Part shown: positions 1-8,151 of the stretch, in pieces
How the letters are laid out: each line of letters opens with the position of its first letter
Position numbering within the stretch: the first letter of the stretch is position 1
NCBI GenBank assembly: GCA_017559615.1
Contig: JAFYRB010000054.1
Coordinates: 1 to 47,014, forward strand
DNA: 47,014 nt
Origin: Alistipes sp.
GTDB taxonomy: Bacteria; Bacteroidota; Bacteroidia; Bacteroidales; Rikenellaceae
Direction of reading: 5' to 3'
Program-made: the position numbers and the translations under genes
Notes under the pieces: generated by a model
Told to the model about the DNA's origin: nothing
Databases searched by the model: none
What the model saw: the letters and a program-made list of their open reading frames with translations, nothing else

Positions 1-40
1 GCAGTTCATTCTTCATAACATTAGGTTTAACAGGTTAAAT

Positions 41-67
41 AAAAAAGCGTGCACTATACCTGCACGC
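41..67 (-). terminator. intrinsic terminator of the small RNA
   Basis: On the minus strand GCGTGCA and TGCACGC form a perfect 7-bp stem with a 7-nt loop, followed directly by six T residues. Confidence 0.8.
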
Positions 68-192
68 CATCTAGGGCTACCACACCCTATACACTCCTAC
101 AGGTAAGCACACGCTAGGTGTACAAACCCAATGGAGTCATTATGCCTATTCAATATCAGTGTGGTAGTTCGATGGCGATTAGGCAAATATGT
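41..192 (-). ncRNA. structured small RNA, 6S-like candidate
   Basis: On the minus strand a canonical Bacteroidota promoter is followed by about 150 nt without an ORF that ends in a terminator. The RNA can form a long closing stem: CGCCATC/GATGGCG (171-177 with 65-71) continues after an asymmetric bulge into CTACCACAC/GTGTGGTAG (159-167 with 77-85). Inside are a large bubble, a short ACTCC/GGAGT stem and an apical hairpin GTACAC/GTGTGC. A closing stem, central bubble and apical stem is the 6S RNA layout, but at about 152 nt it is shorter than most 6S RNAs (roughly 180-200 nt). The 3' end of the closing stem overlaps the terminator stem, so the two folds compete. The family assignment is inference; that a stable, independently transcribed RNA lies here is well supported. 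The start is estimated from the promoter. Confidence 0.6.
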
Positions 193-197
193 CACTA

Positions 198-230
198 CAA
201 ATATACAAATAGAATTTATATAATCCAAAT
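198..230 (-). promoter_or_regulatory. promoter of the small RNA
   Basis: Read on the minus strand, TATATTTG at 205-198 matches the Bacteroidota -7 consensus TAnnTTTG. ATTTGG at 230-225 supplies the -33 TTG, with a spacer of about 20 nt. The transcript would start near 192. Confidence 0.7.
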
Positions 231-263
231 ATTAGTTCGATAGTCTGGCAGGGTGAGGCACGA

Positions 264-296
264 AGACGAGCAGCGAGAGTTGCTCGTCTTTTTTTT
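264..296 (+). terminator. orphan intrinsic terminator
   Basis: AGACGAGCA (264-272) pairs with TGCTCGTCT (281-289), followed by a run of T to 296. The T tract makes it work only on the plus strand. No plus-strand gene lies upstream in the window, so it must end something not visible here or an unrecognised short RNA. Confidence 0.75.
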
Positions 297-309
297 GTCT
301 TTCGCGGAC

Positions 310-342
310 AAAAAGCGACTGTTATATGACAGTCGCTTTTTT
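310..342. terminator. bidirectional terminator hairpin
   Basis: A nearly symmetric palindrome: AAAAAGCGACTGT, a 6-nt loop, ACAGTCGCTTTTTT. With A-runs on one side and T-runs on the other it can stop transcription in both directions. It insulates the small-RNA region from the next gene. Confidence 0.75.
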
Positions 343-446
343 GCGTTTATAGCCCTCCTACACAACTCCTATCGCTTTTTCACATCAAATTAAAAGGTAA
401 CACCTCCAGATATGGCGCGCGGAAGTGTGCGATAATCAACATTTTA

Positions 447-478
447 TTTGCAAAAATTCGGAAAAATTTTTATATTTG
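447..478 (+). promoter_or_regulatory. promoter for the NPCBM-like protein gene
   Basis: TTTG at 447-450 and TATATTTG at 471-478 are separated by 20 nt, an exact Bacteroidota -33/-7 arrangement. The expected start near 485 leaves a leader of about 40 nt before the ATG at 525. Confidence 0.8.
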
Positions 479-524
479 CATTGTCCCTATCCCTTTAAGT
501 AATAAGAATATAAACATCATAGCT

Positions 525-3314
525 ATGAAAAAACTCATTAGCCTTATCGCTGCACTGCTACTCGTAAGCGTTCAGCTATCTGCACAGAATACTTATCTCG
601 TAAATAAGTGCCGAATCCTCGACTCGGAGAAGTGTACTATATATAAATACAACGGCTCATCATCAGCAAAAATAAAAATGGCGGGCGGAGAGTATGGATA
701 TGGCGGATTCTCATTCTGGGACGAGGGCGCTTATGTATCGTTCCACCTCGCGGGCGAGTATGACGTTCTAACCTTCACGCTGGGCCACGATGACCGCTGC
801 ACGGAGAGGGTGGGTGCCGTGACGATACACGGCGATGAGAATAAAATCTTCGACGAGAAGGTGCGAGGCTATGAGCCACCACGCCAATACAGCGTCAATG
901 TCTCGGGCGTGAGGATTCTGACGTTTAAGATTGCGGCGACGGATATCGACGTTGTGGTGGCCGATGCTGTGCTATGGAAGTCGGGGCAGACGCCAAAACC
1001 TATAACACACGAGGTTGCTAAGCCTACGGCACAGAAGGAGCTTGTGAAGGATATTCAGCCATACTACGTCAGCAACTTCACAACGTTGGTGACTCCCGAC
1101 GAGACACCTATACGCCTCAACCGCCAGGTATATAACTATGGCATACGAGGCAATATGAATATGGCCCTTATCGGCAAGTACAACGGCTTTGCATACTTCA
1201 ACCTCCACGGATTATACTCCAAGGTGAGCTTCGTGGTGGGTTGTCACGATGATGTTTCGGGAGGCGCTGGCTCGGGCTGGGTGACCGTAAAGGCCGACGG
1301 CAAGATTATCGAGGAGATAGAGATTAAGGAGGGCGACATTGCCAAGCAAGTGGTTTTGGATATTCCGAACTGCAAGATGCTCTCGTTCCACACCGAGCAG
1401 ATTGAGGGTGAGTCGCACGCCGAGATTGCCAATATCTTGGTATACCCTACGGGTAAGGATGCCAACATCACACAGAGCAAGGATGGACTTCTACCTCCAG
1501 ACCCACGTCTTAAGGAGCTTCCTGATGTCTGCAAACTTATCTCGAACATCAAGCCTTATCAGGTTATTGGCAAGGTTGAGAAGCAGATTTACGACGGTTC
1601 GTCGGACTACGTGACATTCTCGATGGGTGGCACGAAGTTCTCCGAGGGCATCATCCTCTATCAGACCGCCTCGTTCTGGGATGATAACCTCTCTGCCTGT
1701 GCGACATTTGATATGGGTAATGAGTTCGACTACATCAGCTTCACCGCGGGATATGTGGGCAAGAGCTGGAGTATGAACGACGATATGCTTATGGTATATG
1801 CCGATGACGAGCTTGTCTTCTCAACATCGCTTATCCCTACCCTTCCAAACCAGAATTTCGTGGTGCCAATCAACAAGTGTCGCATATTGCGCATCTGTAA
1901 CTCCGGAAGTGGCACTCTTGACGTTGCAGCCTTCGGCGTGGCGGATATCGTTGCCTATCGAGGTAAATATGTTGAGAACGACCTCTTTGTGCATCCTCGC
2001 CCAGAGTGCCCATACGAGGTTGACCTTATCGACCTCGGACGACCATATATCCACTACGTCTCTACGATGAGCAACTATCAGGATGAGATTGTCCGCGATG
2101 GCACAACCAAGAAACTATACTACGAACTCAACGGCGAGCGTATCTACAAGGGCTTCCTCCTCCAGACAAGCACCCACTTCTCGTTGGACTTTGGTGTTTT
2201 GGGTTCGGGTAATGGCACTAATACTGCGGCGGCAGGTGCCGTAGGTGCTACGGCCGTAGGAGCATCGTTCGTGGCTACGGGAGCAGCCATTGGTGGTGCA
2301 ACAGTAGGAGCTACACTCGCCCCTATGGCGGCATTCCTGATGCTGGCGGCTGGTGGCGAGGCTGTGGAGAACTCTCTGGCGGCATTCAACACCTATGGCG
2401 AGTACAACACCGTGACCTTTAAGGTAGGTTGTCTCTCTACCTCATCGCGTAAGAGCGACTATCTGGAGCATCTTATGATTGGTGCCGACCAGGAGGTTGT
2501 TGCCAATATCGGCGTTTATGAGTCTATGGAGCCACAGCAGATTACCGTGCCTATACAGGGTTGCGAGCAGCTGATGTTCTGGCTTGCAAATACCAACGGC
2601 ACCTCGGCAAAGTACGTTATCTACGATATCGTTGTGAGCAAGAATAGGGCTCCGCTCTCAATTCCTGTGCCTGTAAGAATATCTCTTCCAGAGAAGAGAG
2701 AGGTTAAGACCTCGGAGTATGTAATCAACAGACACTATGAGCGATACTCAAGCTCCTATAAATCGGATGCTGTGGATGATTACCTCTCTGCGGCCAACAA
2801 CTTCTATCGAAAGACGTGCGACATCATCGACAAATACAAATCGAACTATATCGTATATACCTACTATCTTGAGTCATCTATGGGTCCTTGCAAGGCTATT
2901 CAGCTTCGCTCGGCAAGAAACGAGGATAGCTCATACGATATTGTCGATGAGTATAACTACCTCCGAGAGACGCAGTTAAAGACGTTGGAGGAGATGCTAT
3001 CGCAGAAACTCGCCTTCAAGATTGACCACGCAGCAGCCGTAGCGGGACTCCTGGACCTTGGCTTCGAGGCGGTAAAGTATCGCAACTACATCAAGACTTA
3101 CAAGAACGTAGTCAACGAGTGTTTCGCAATCATCGAGGCGCTGTACAACGAAAAGATTGAGGAGTTTGCATTCTTGGAGTGGGTTGTTCGAAACTCACTA
3201 ACTCTTGACGGCGTGGTATCGACCGAGGATTGTATGCTCTGCCCTATTACGAAGGGCGATGTTCTGCCAACATATCCTTTGCAGCACGTCACCACCTTCG
3301 ATATGCGCGAGTAA
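525..3314 (+). CDS. secreted protein with four NPCBM-like beta-sandwich repeats
   Basis: The 929-residue product begins with a clear signal peptide (MKKLISLIAALLLVSVQLSA, cleavage near AQ). Four diverged modules are visible at roughly residues 22-152, 178-310, 336-480 and 498-706. Each has a pattern of the kind F-x-Y/F-D-x-(I/V)-(S/T)-F-x-(A/V)-G followed by a later V-P-I/V-x-x-C-x-x-L-x-F segment. This resembles NPCBM/NEW2-type domains, which are galactose-binding-like folds often found in surface proteins and glycosidases. The fourth module is interrupted at about residues 559-613 by a Gly/Ala-rich hydrophobic stretch. Residues 730-929 look alpha-helical with no recognised domain. No catalytic domain is visible, so a binding or envelope structural role is likely. 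A DUF1963 gene follows after 36 nt and may be co-transcribed. The domain call rests on pattern only. Confidence 0.75.
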   Translation: MKKLISLIAALLLVSVQLSAQNTYLVNKCRILDSEKCTIYKYNGSSSAKIKMAGGEYGYGGFSFWDEGAYVSFHLAGEYDVLTFTLGHDDRCTERVGAVTIHGDENKIFDEKVRGYEPPRQYSVNVSGVRILTFKIAATDIDVVVADAVLWKSGQTPKPITHEVAKPTAQKELVKDIQPYYVSNFTTLVTPDETPIRLNRQVYNYGIRGNMNMALIGKYNGFAYFNLHGLYSKVSFVVGCHDDVSGGAGSGWVTVKADGKIIEEIEIKEGDIAKQVVLDIPNCKMLSFHTEQIEGESHAEIANILVYPTGKDANITQSKDGLLPPDPRLKELPDVCKLISNIKPYQVIGKVEKQIYDGSSDYVTFSMGGTKFSEGIILYQTASFWDDNLSACATFDMGNEFDYISFTAGYVGKSWSMNDDMLMVYADDELVFSTSLIPTLPNQNFVVPINKCRILRICNSGSGTLDVAAFGVADIVAYRGKYVENDLFVHPRPECPYEVDLIDLGRPYIHYVSTMSNYQDEIVRDGTTKKLYYELNGERIYKGFLLQTSTHFSLDFGVLGSGNGTNTAAAGAVGATAVGASFVATGAAIGGATVGATLAPMAAFLMLAAGGEAVENSLAAFNTYGEYNTVTFKVGCLSTSSRKSDYLEHLMIGADQEVVANIGVYESMEPQQITVPIQGCEQLMFWLANTNGTSAKYVIYDIVVSKNRAPLSIPVPVRISLPEKREVKTSEYVINRHYERYSSSYKSDAVDDYLSAANNFYRKTCDIIDKYKSNYIVYTYYLESSMGPCKAIQLRSARNEDSSYDIVDEYNYLRETQLKTLEEMLSQKLAFKIDHAAAVAGLLDLGFEAVKYRNYIKTYKNVVNECFAIIEALYNEKIEEFAFLEWVVRNSLTLDGVVSTEDCMLCPITKGDVLPTYPLQHVTTFDMRE

Positions 3315-3350
3315 CATCCCATAGAACGCTAACATATTGATATTTAGGCT

Positions 3351-3959
3351 ATGGCAATAAAATTAAAAATCAAACCTACGGCAAATCCACTTGCTGGAGC
3401 GAGTCATTGGTGGGGTTTTCCCGACCTCCCCGAGAGCCTCGATTGGCCCTGCAACGAGGAGGGCGAGCTACTCACCTTCATCTGCCAAATACGTCTTGAG
3501 GAGATTGCCGAATTAGATACAGAGGGCGTTCTACCACATAAGGGTATGCTATGGTTTTTCGCCGAACTCGACTACTTCCTCGGTGACCTGGATGCCCCTT
3601 GTGGCGGCACGGGAGAGTGGAATAGAAGCAGCTTCAAAGTTCTCTATTGCGAGGAGTGCGACAAGCTTATCACACACGAATATTGCTGGGAGGATGGCGA
3701 GCCTGCGACACTCCCCGCCGAGGAGATTACGTTCGAGGCAACGTCGGAGCAGGATTTCGGATTTAAGCTACTCGGAATGCCCGCTATGACCGAGGGATAT
3801 GAGAATGAAAATAAGGGAGTTATATCACTTCTTCAGCTTGACGAGGAGGAGCGATGGAATCTCCGTTTCTTCGACTGCGGCACTGTAAACTTTATGCTTC
3901 CCACAGCCCGCGAGAGGAGCGATTTTTCAGGCGTAACGCTCCATCTACATTCGTCGTAA
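3351..3959 (+). CDS. DUF1963 / YwqG-like protein
   Basis: A 202-residue, acidic, cytoplasmic protein without signal peptide. Near the N-terminus it has GASHWWGFPDLPESLDWP (about residues 16-33), followed by LLTFICQIRLEEIA, LWFFAELDYFLGD and, near the C-terminus, GVISLLQLDEEER and RFFDCGTVNFML. The G-x-P-D-L-P...W-P opening and the central and C-terminal L-x-Q-(I/L) strands are the hallmarks of the DUF1963/YwqG family, whose biochemical function is not established. It lies 36 nt after the NPCBM-like gene with no promoter between, so probably shares its transcript, and ends at a bidirectional terminator. Family assignment is fairly secure; function is unknown. Confidence 0.75.
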   Translation: MAIKLKIKPTANPLAGASHWWGFPDLPESLDWPCNEEGELLTFICQIRLEEIAELDTEGVLPHKGMLWFFAELDYFLGDLDAPCGGTGEWNRSSFKVLYCEECDKLITHEYCWEDGEPATLPAEEITFEATSEQDFGFKLLGMPAMTEGYENENKGVISLLQLDEEERWNLRFFDCGTVNFMLPTARERSDFSGVTLHLHSS

Positions 3960-3975
3960 CGGGATATCACGACAC

Positions 3976-4006
3976 AAAAAAAGCGACCTTCGGAAGGTCG
4001 CTTTTT
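3976..4006. terminator. bidirectional terminator between convergent genes
   Basis: AAAAAAGCGACCTT, CGG loop, AAGGTCGCTTTTT: a perfect stem with an A-run before and a T-run after. It serves both the plus-strand DUF1963 gene and the convergent minus-strand mannanase gene. The stem core AAAAAGCGAC/GTCGCTTTTT is shared with the hairpin at 310-342. Confidence 0.85.
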
Positions 4007-4025
4007 ATTTTATGCGTTCGGCGGA

Positions 4026-5345
4026 TTACAAGTTGCCAAGTGCGCGGTTAGTCTCACGGATGATGGTCATTGTAGACTCATCCTCAACAAAGATAGAGTT
4101 GAGGCCCTGCTGCTCCTGCGCTGGATCGCCAGTGTAGTCATCGCCCTTTGCCCAATACTCGTGGTCATCAGGGTTAGTCTGCGCATAACCACCCCAGCTC
4201 CAGAAGTTACAACCTGCGAATACACCACCCTTCTCACGTGACTTTACGATAAGGTCAAAGACATAGGTGTAGTACATATTGCGGCAAACAACCGAGCTAC
4301 CCTTACGGAAGTTCATATCATCACGTGGCATACCAAACTCCTCAACCACAACTGGTTTCTGAATCTTCTCGCCAAGTTCGAGGTGCATATTGATATACTC
4401 CTCGGTGTACTCACACGACTGCTCAAGATCCTCGCGCATATGGTCACCACGCATCCACTTCCAGTTATAAGGCCATACGTGGCAGTTGATATACGAAATC
4501 TCGTCAATGGCGTGAATCTTCTCACACAAATCCATATCCCACTCGCAGCCGTAGTAACCCTCCGAGCCAGTAGAAATCATATGGTTAGGGTCGAGCGAAC
4601 GGATAAGCTTCGCAGAGGTTGCAAGCCACTCGGCAAAGGCCTCCTTATTATCAATCTCCTTCGAACTGAAGGCACGTGGCTCGTTGGAAATCTGCCAAGA
4701 GAAGATTGCAGGATCGTCAATATACTTAATGCCAGTATAGCGGTTCGTACGCGACACGATAAACTTCACGTGGTCGTAGAAAATCTGCTTCGCACGCTCG
4801 TTACGCACGAACTCGCCCGCGAAGGTATTATATGAGAACCAGCCATCTACACGTGGCACCAACACAGGTGTCTCGTTTGCCCAAGCCACATACTGCGTGT
4901 AACCACCGCTCCACTCCCAAGCGTTGTTGAAGTAGAGTACCGCAGTCATATCGCGCTTGCCAAGCTCCATCATCAAGAAGTCCAAGCCTGCCAACACCTC
5001 ATCGTTATATACGCCTGGCTCTGGCTGAAGGTTAGGCTCAATCTTTCCGAGGAGTCCATTCTCGCCCTCACCACCCACAAGGATACGGAGGTTATCTATA
5101 CCATTAGCCTTCATAAAGTCAAGCTCCTTGCACAAGCGCTCACGGTTGCCACCCTCACCCTCCGAGCCGAGGATTGCACCATACCAGAAGTTTGTACCTA
5201 CGAAGTAATAAGGCTCGCCATTACGTATAAACTGACCATTCTCAACCTTGATAATTTGCTGCGCAGGCTCCTCGGTTTTGCAACCCACGAAAGCCATCGC
5301 CAAAGCTACCAAAGCCACACTCAATAGTAGATTAAATCTCTTCAT
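4026..5345 (-). CDS. GH5 (GH5_7-like) endo-beta-1,4-mannanase, lipoprotein
   Basis: The 439-residue product has a lipoprotein signal (MKRFNLLLSVALVALAMAFVGC, Cys22 in the lipobox), so it should be anchored in the cell envelope, probably at the outer membrane. The mature part starts with GQFIRNGEPYYFVGTNFWYG, the usual N-terminus of GH5 mannanases. The general acid/base is seen in SWQISNEPRAF (Glu222) and the nucleophile in VVVEEFGMPRD (Glu336); NCHVWPYNW at about 287-295 fits the conserved His/Trp of the active site. It is expected to cleave beta-1,4-mannan backbones. There is no adjacent SusC/SusD pair or other glycosidase, so it is an isolated enzyme rather than part of a visible polysaccharide locus. 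Mannanase specificity is family inference. Confidence 0.85.
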   Translation of the reverse strand: MKRFNLLLSVALVALAMAFVGCKTEEPAQQIIKVENGQFIRNGEPYYFVGTNFWYGAILGSEGEGGNRERLCKELDFMKANGIDNLRILVGGEGENGLLGKIEPNLQPEPGVYNDEVLAGLDFLMMELGKRDMTAVLYFNNAWEWSGGYTQYVAWANETPVLVPRVDGWFSYNTFAGEFVRNERAKQIFYDHVKFIVSRTNRYTGIKYIDDPAIFSWQISNEPRAFSSKEIDNKEAFAEWLATSAKLIRSLDPNHMISTGSEGYYGCEWDMDLCEKIHAIDEISYINCHVWPYNWKWMRGDHMREDLEQSCEYTEEYINMHLELGEKIQKPVVVEEFGMPRDDMNFRKGSSVVCRNMYYTYVFDLIVKSREKGGVFAGCNFWSWGGYAQTNPDDHEYWAKGDDYTGDPAQEQQGLNSIFVEDESTMTIIRETNRALGNL

Positions 5346-5499
5346 CTCTAACGTTGTTATGATTTAAATTTTCACAAAAGTAGGCAAAATTTCCGAGATA
5401 TCCGCGCTTTGCAAAATTTTTCATTCCGCGTGAGGCCTCGCACCATAAAAACCTATCACCTGAAAAGTAACTTTTTTTGAAAAAAACTCGCTTTTTACA

Positions 5500-5531
5500 T
5501 TTGTAAAATTAGCAGGGAATATATACTTTTG
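5500..5531 (+). promoter_or_regulatory. promoter of the murG-ftsZ operon
   Basis: TTTG ending at 5503 and TACTTTTG at 5524-5531 with a 20-nt spacer match the Bacteroidota consensus. This is the only strong plus-strand signal in the 301-bp gap 5346-5646. It predicts a start near 5538 and a leader of about 110 nt before murG. On the minus strand CAAAAGTA at 5375-5382 (TACTTTTG when read on that strand) could be the -7 box for the mannanase gene, but no well-spaced -33 box accompanies it. Nothing else was seen in the gap. Confidence 0.8.
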
Positions 5532-5646
5532 TAGTGTGAAATTGCGTACATATATCATTATATCAACAACGCAATCACTAACTTATTATTAACCAAAGAA
5601 TTAGATAGTTGTAAACGACTACGTTTACCAAACGAAATAGAGCAAT

Positions 5647-6753
5647 ATGAAGCGAATAATATTGTCGGGCGGAGGTACTGGCGGACATATATATCCTGCC
5701 GTTGCGGTGGCAGAGGCCCTGAAACGTAAATATGGCGAGGATGTAGAGCTACTTTTTGTGGGCGCAGAGGGCAAGATGGAGATGGAGAAGGTTCCCGCTC
5801 TCGGATACCGCATCGAGGGACTTCCCGTAGCGGGCTTGCAGCGTCGCCTGACGTTGTCGAACTTGCTTGTCCCATTCAAGGTTGCAAAGAGTATCCGTCG
5901 CGCAAAGCGCATAATTCGTGACTTTGGCGCAGATATCGTAGTGGGCTTTGGCGGTTACGCCTCGGCTCCCGTACTCTGGGCAGCACAGCGACTTGGCATC
6001 CCTACGGTTATTCAGGAGCAGAACTCATACGCAGGACTTACCAACAAGCTGCTCTCGAAGCGAGCAAAGCGCATCTGCGTAGCGTACGACAATATGGAGC
6101 GTTTCTTCGCCAAGGAGCGCATCGTGATGACCGGTAACCCACTGCGTGGTCGCTTCTCGGCGGGTAACGATATCCGCGAGGAGGCACTCGCATACTATGG
6201 CTTCGATAGCTCGATGCCTGTGGTGTTGGTTGTTGGTGGCTCACTCGGCACCCGCACCCTCAACGAGATGATGAAGGCGTGGATAAAGAGCCTCGATGGT
6301 GTGGCACCTGTGCAGGTGATATGGCAGACCGGAAAGTTCTACGAGCGTGAGATGCAGGAGTTCCTTGCGGCACACCCTACGAAGAACATCTGGCAGGGCG
6401 CATTTATCGAGCGTATGGACTACGCCTATGCCGCAGCAAATGTGGTTCTCTCGCGTAGTGGCGCTTGCACCGTATCGGAGCTATGTCTCGTTGCGAAGCC
6501 TACGATTTTTGTCCCTTCGCCAAACGTTTCCGAGGACCATCAGACCAAGAACGCTATGGCATTGGTGGCGCAGGGTGCTGCGGAGATAGTACGTGATAAC
6601 GAGGCTGTGGAGCGTGGTATGAAGGAGGCTGTGGCACTCGCCTTGGATGAGGAGCGCCTGGAGATGCTCGCAGCAAATATTGCAAAGTTGGCGGTTAGCG
6701 ACTCTGCCGAGCGCGTTGTGAAGGTTATTGACGAGGAGTTAAACAGAGCATAG
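5647..6753 (+). CDS. murG: UDP-GlcNAc:lipid I N-acetylglucosaminyltransferase
   Basis: MurG transfers GlcNAc from UDP-GlcNAc to undecaprenyl-PP-MurNAc-pentapeptide (lipid I) to make lipid II at the inner face of the membrane. The 368-residue protein (usual family length about 355-375) has the N-terminal glycine-rich loop ILSGGGTGGHIYPA (residues 5-18), the acceptor-domain motif GFGGYAS, and PTVIQEQNSYAG. In the C-terminal GT-B half it has VGGSLGTRTLNE, then LSRSGACTVSEL for UDP-GlcNAc binding, and VSEDHQTKNA. It is the first gene of the operon, behind a strong promoter. In many relatives ftsW, murD and mraY lie directly upstream, but here the upstream neighbour is an unrelated mannanase. murC starts 3 nt after the stop. 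Confidence 0.98.
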   Translation: MKRIILSGGGTGGHIYPAVAVAEALKRKYGEDVELLFVGAEGKMEMEKVPALGYRIEGLPVAGLQRRLTLSNLLVPFKVAKSIRRAKRIIRDFGADIVVGFGGYASAPVLWAAQRLGIPTVIQEQNSYAGLTNKLLSKRAKRICVAYDNMERFFAKERIVMTGNPLRGRFSAGNDIREEALAYYGFDSSMPVVLVVGGSLGTRTLNEMMKAWIKSLDGVAPVQVIWQTGKFYEREMQEFLAAHPTKNIWQGAFIERMDYAYAAANVVLSRSGACTVSELCLVAKPTIFVPSPNVSEDHQTKNAMALVAQGAAEIVRDNEAVERGMKEAVALALDEERLEMLAANIAKLAVSDSAERVVKVIDEELNRA

Positions 6754-6756
6754 AAG

Positions 6757-8148
6757 ATGGAGCGACACTACGAAAATATATACTTCCTCGGTATCGGAGG
6801 TATCGGTATGAGTGCCTTGGCACGCTACTTCCTCCACGAGGGTTATCGCGTTGCGGGCTACGACCTTACGGCAACTCCTCTAACTCGCGCACTTGAGAGC
6901 GAGGGTGCTGCGGTACACTATGAGGATAGCCCAGAGCTTATCCCTGCGGAGATGCGCGATAGAGAGAAGACTCTCGTTGTGCTTACTCCCGCCATCCCAG
7001 CCGACCATAAGGAGTGGGCGTGGCTCAGGGAGCAGGGCTTCACAATCGAGAAGCGCTCGCAGATGCTCGGACATTTGAGTGCTGGTAAGGTTGTTATGGC
7101 CGTTGCGGGTACTCACGGCAAGACCACAACCTCTACACTTGCATCGTGGCTAAACTACGCTGCGGCGGGTGAGGGTAGCGCCTTCCTCGGCGGTATCTCG
7201 CGCAACTTCAACTCGAACCTCGTCTTGGGCGAGGGTAAGCGTCTTGTTGTGGAGGCTGATGAGTATGACCGCTCGTTCCTAAGATTATATCCCGATGTTG
7301 CGGTGATTACGGCTACGGATGCCGACCACCTCGATATCTATGGCACCCCAGAGGCTATGGTGGAGGCCTTCGAGGAGTTCGCATCACAGATAAAGAGTGG
7401 CGGTGTGCTTATCGTAAAGCAGGGCGTTGAGCTTAAATTCGACACTGCGGAGCGTAAGATGTATAGATACTCGTGTGACGAGGGTGGTGACTTCCACGCC
7501 GAGAACATTGAGCTTATTGAGGGTGGCCACTATCGCTACGATATCGTGCTTCCTGATGGCCGTATCGAGGGTTGCACGCTCGGCATCTTGGGTAAGGTGC
7601 ATATCGAGAACTCGATAGCTGCGGTGGCGATGCTATGGGCTGCGGCACTTATCGAGCATAAGAGCCTCGACCACGATGCTGTGCGTAAGGCTTTGGCGGA
7701 GTTCTCGGGCGTTAAGCGCCGTATGGAGGTATACCTCAACACCCCATCGCAGGTATATATCGACGACTATGCCCACCACCCCGAGGAGCTACGTGCTACG
7801 ATAACCTCGCTACGTGGCATCTTCCCAGGGCGAAAGATTATGGCTATCTTCCAGCCGCACCTTTACACCCGCACGCGCGATTTCGCCTCAGAGTTTGCCG
7901 AGGTGTTGTCGTTGTGCGACAGGGTTGTTATGGTGCCTATCTACCCTGCTCGTGAGCTACCTCTCGAGGGCGTTACCTCGGAACTCATAGGCCGCGATAT
8001 CACCACAGAGTGGGAGCTTGTAGAGCGCTTCGATGTTGCGGAGTACCTCAAGGGCGTGGAGACCGATGTGGTAGTTACGTTTGGTGCGGGTAATATCGAC
8101 GTTATTTGCAACGATGTAGCAGCAGTGCTACACTCAAAAATCGAATAG
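6757..8148 (+). CDS. murC: UDP-N-acetylmuramate--L-alanine ligase
   Basis: MurC adds the first amino acid (L-Ala) to UDP-MurNAc in the cytoplasm, using ATP. The 463-residue protein has the Mur ligase order: an N-terminal Rossmann domain (FLGIGGIGMSALA, residues 10-22), an ATP-binding P-loop GTHGKTTTSTLAS at about 118-130, EADEYDRSFL with the metal-binding region, TDADHLDIY, and a C-terminal domain with YIDDYAHHPEE and FQPHLYTRTRDF. It starts 3 nt after murG and is followed by ftsQ after 3 nt, so translational coupling is likely. Length and motif set are typical; no defects seen. Confidence 0.98.
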   Translation: MERHYENIYFLGIGGIGMSALARYFLHEGYRVAGYDLTATPLTRALESEGAAVHYEDSPELIPAEMRDREKTLVVLTPAIPADHKEWAWLREQGFTIEKRSQMLGHLSAGKVVMAVAGTHGKTTTSTLASWLNYAAAGEGSAFLGGISRNFNSNLVLGEGKRLVVEADEYDRSFLRLYPDVAVITATDADHLDIYGTPEAMVEAFEEFASQIKSGGVLIVKQGVELKFDTAERKMYRYSCDEGGDFHAENIELIEGGHYRYDIVLPDGRIEGCTLGILGKVHIENSIAAVAMLWAAALIEHKSLDHDAVRKALAEFSGVKRRMEVYLNTPSQVYIDDYAHHPEELRATITSLRGIFPGRKIMAIFQPHLYTRTRDFASEFAEVLSLCDRVVMVPIYPARELPLEGVTSELIGRDITTEWELVERFDVAEYLKGVETDVVVTFGAGNIDVICNDVAAVLHSKIE

Positions 8149-8151
8149 TTT

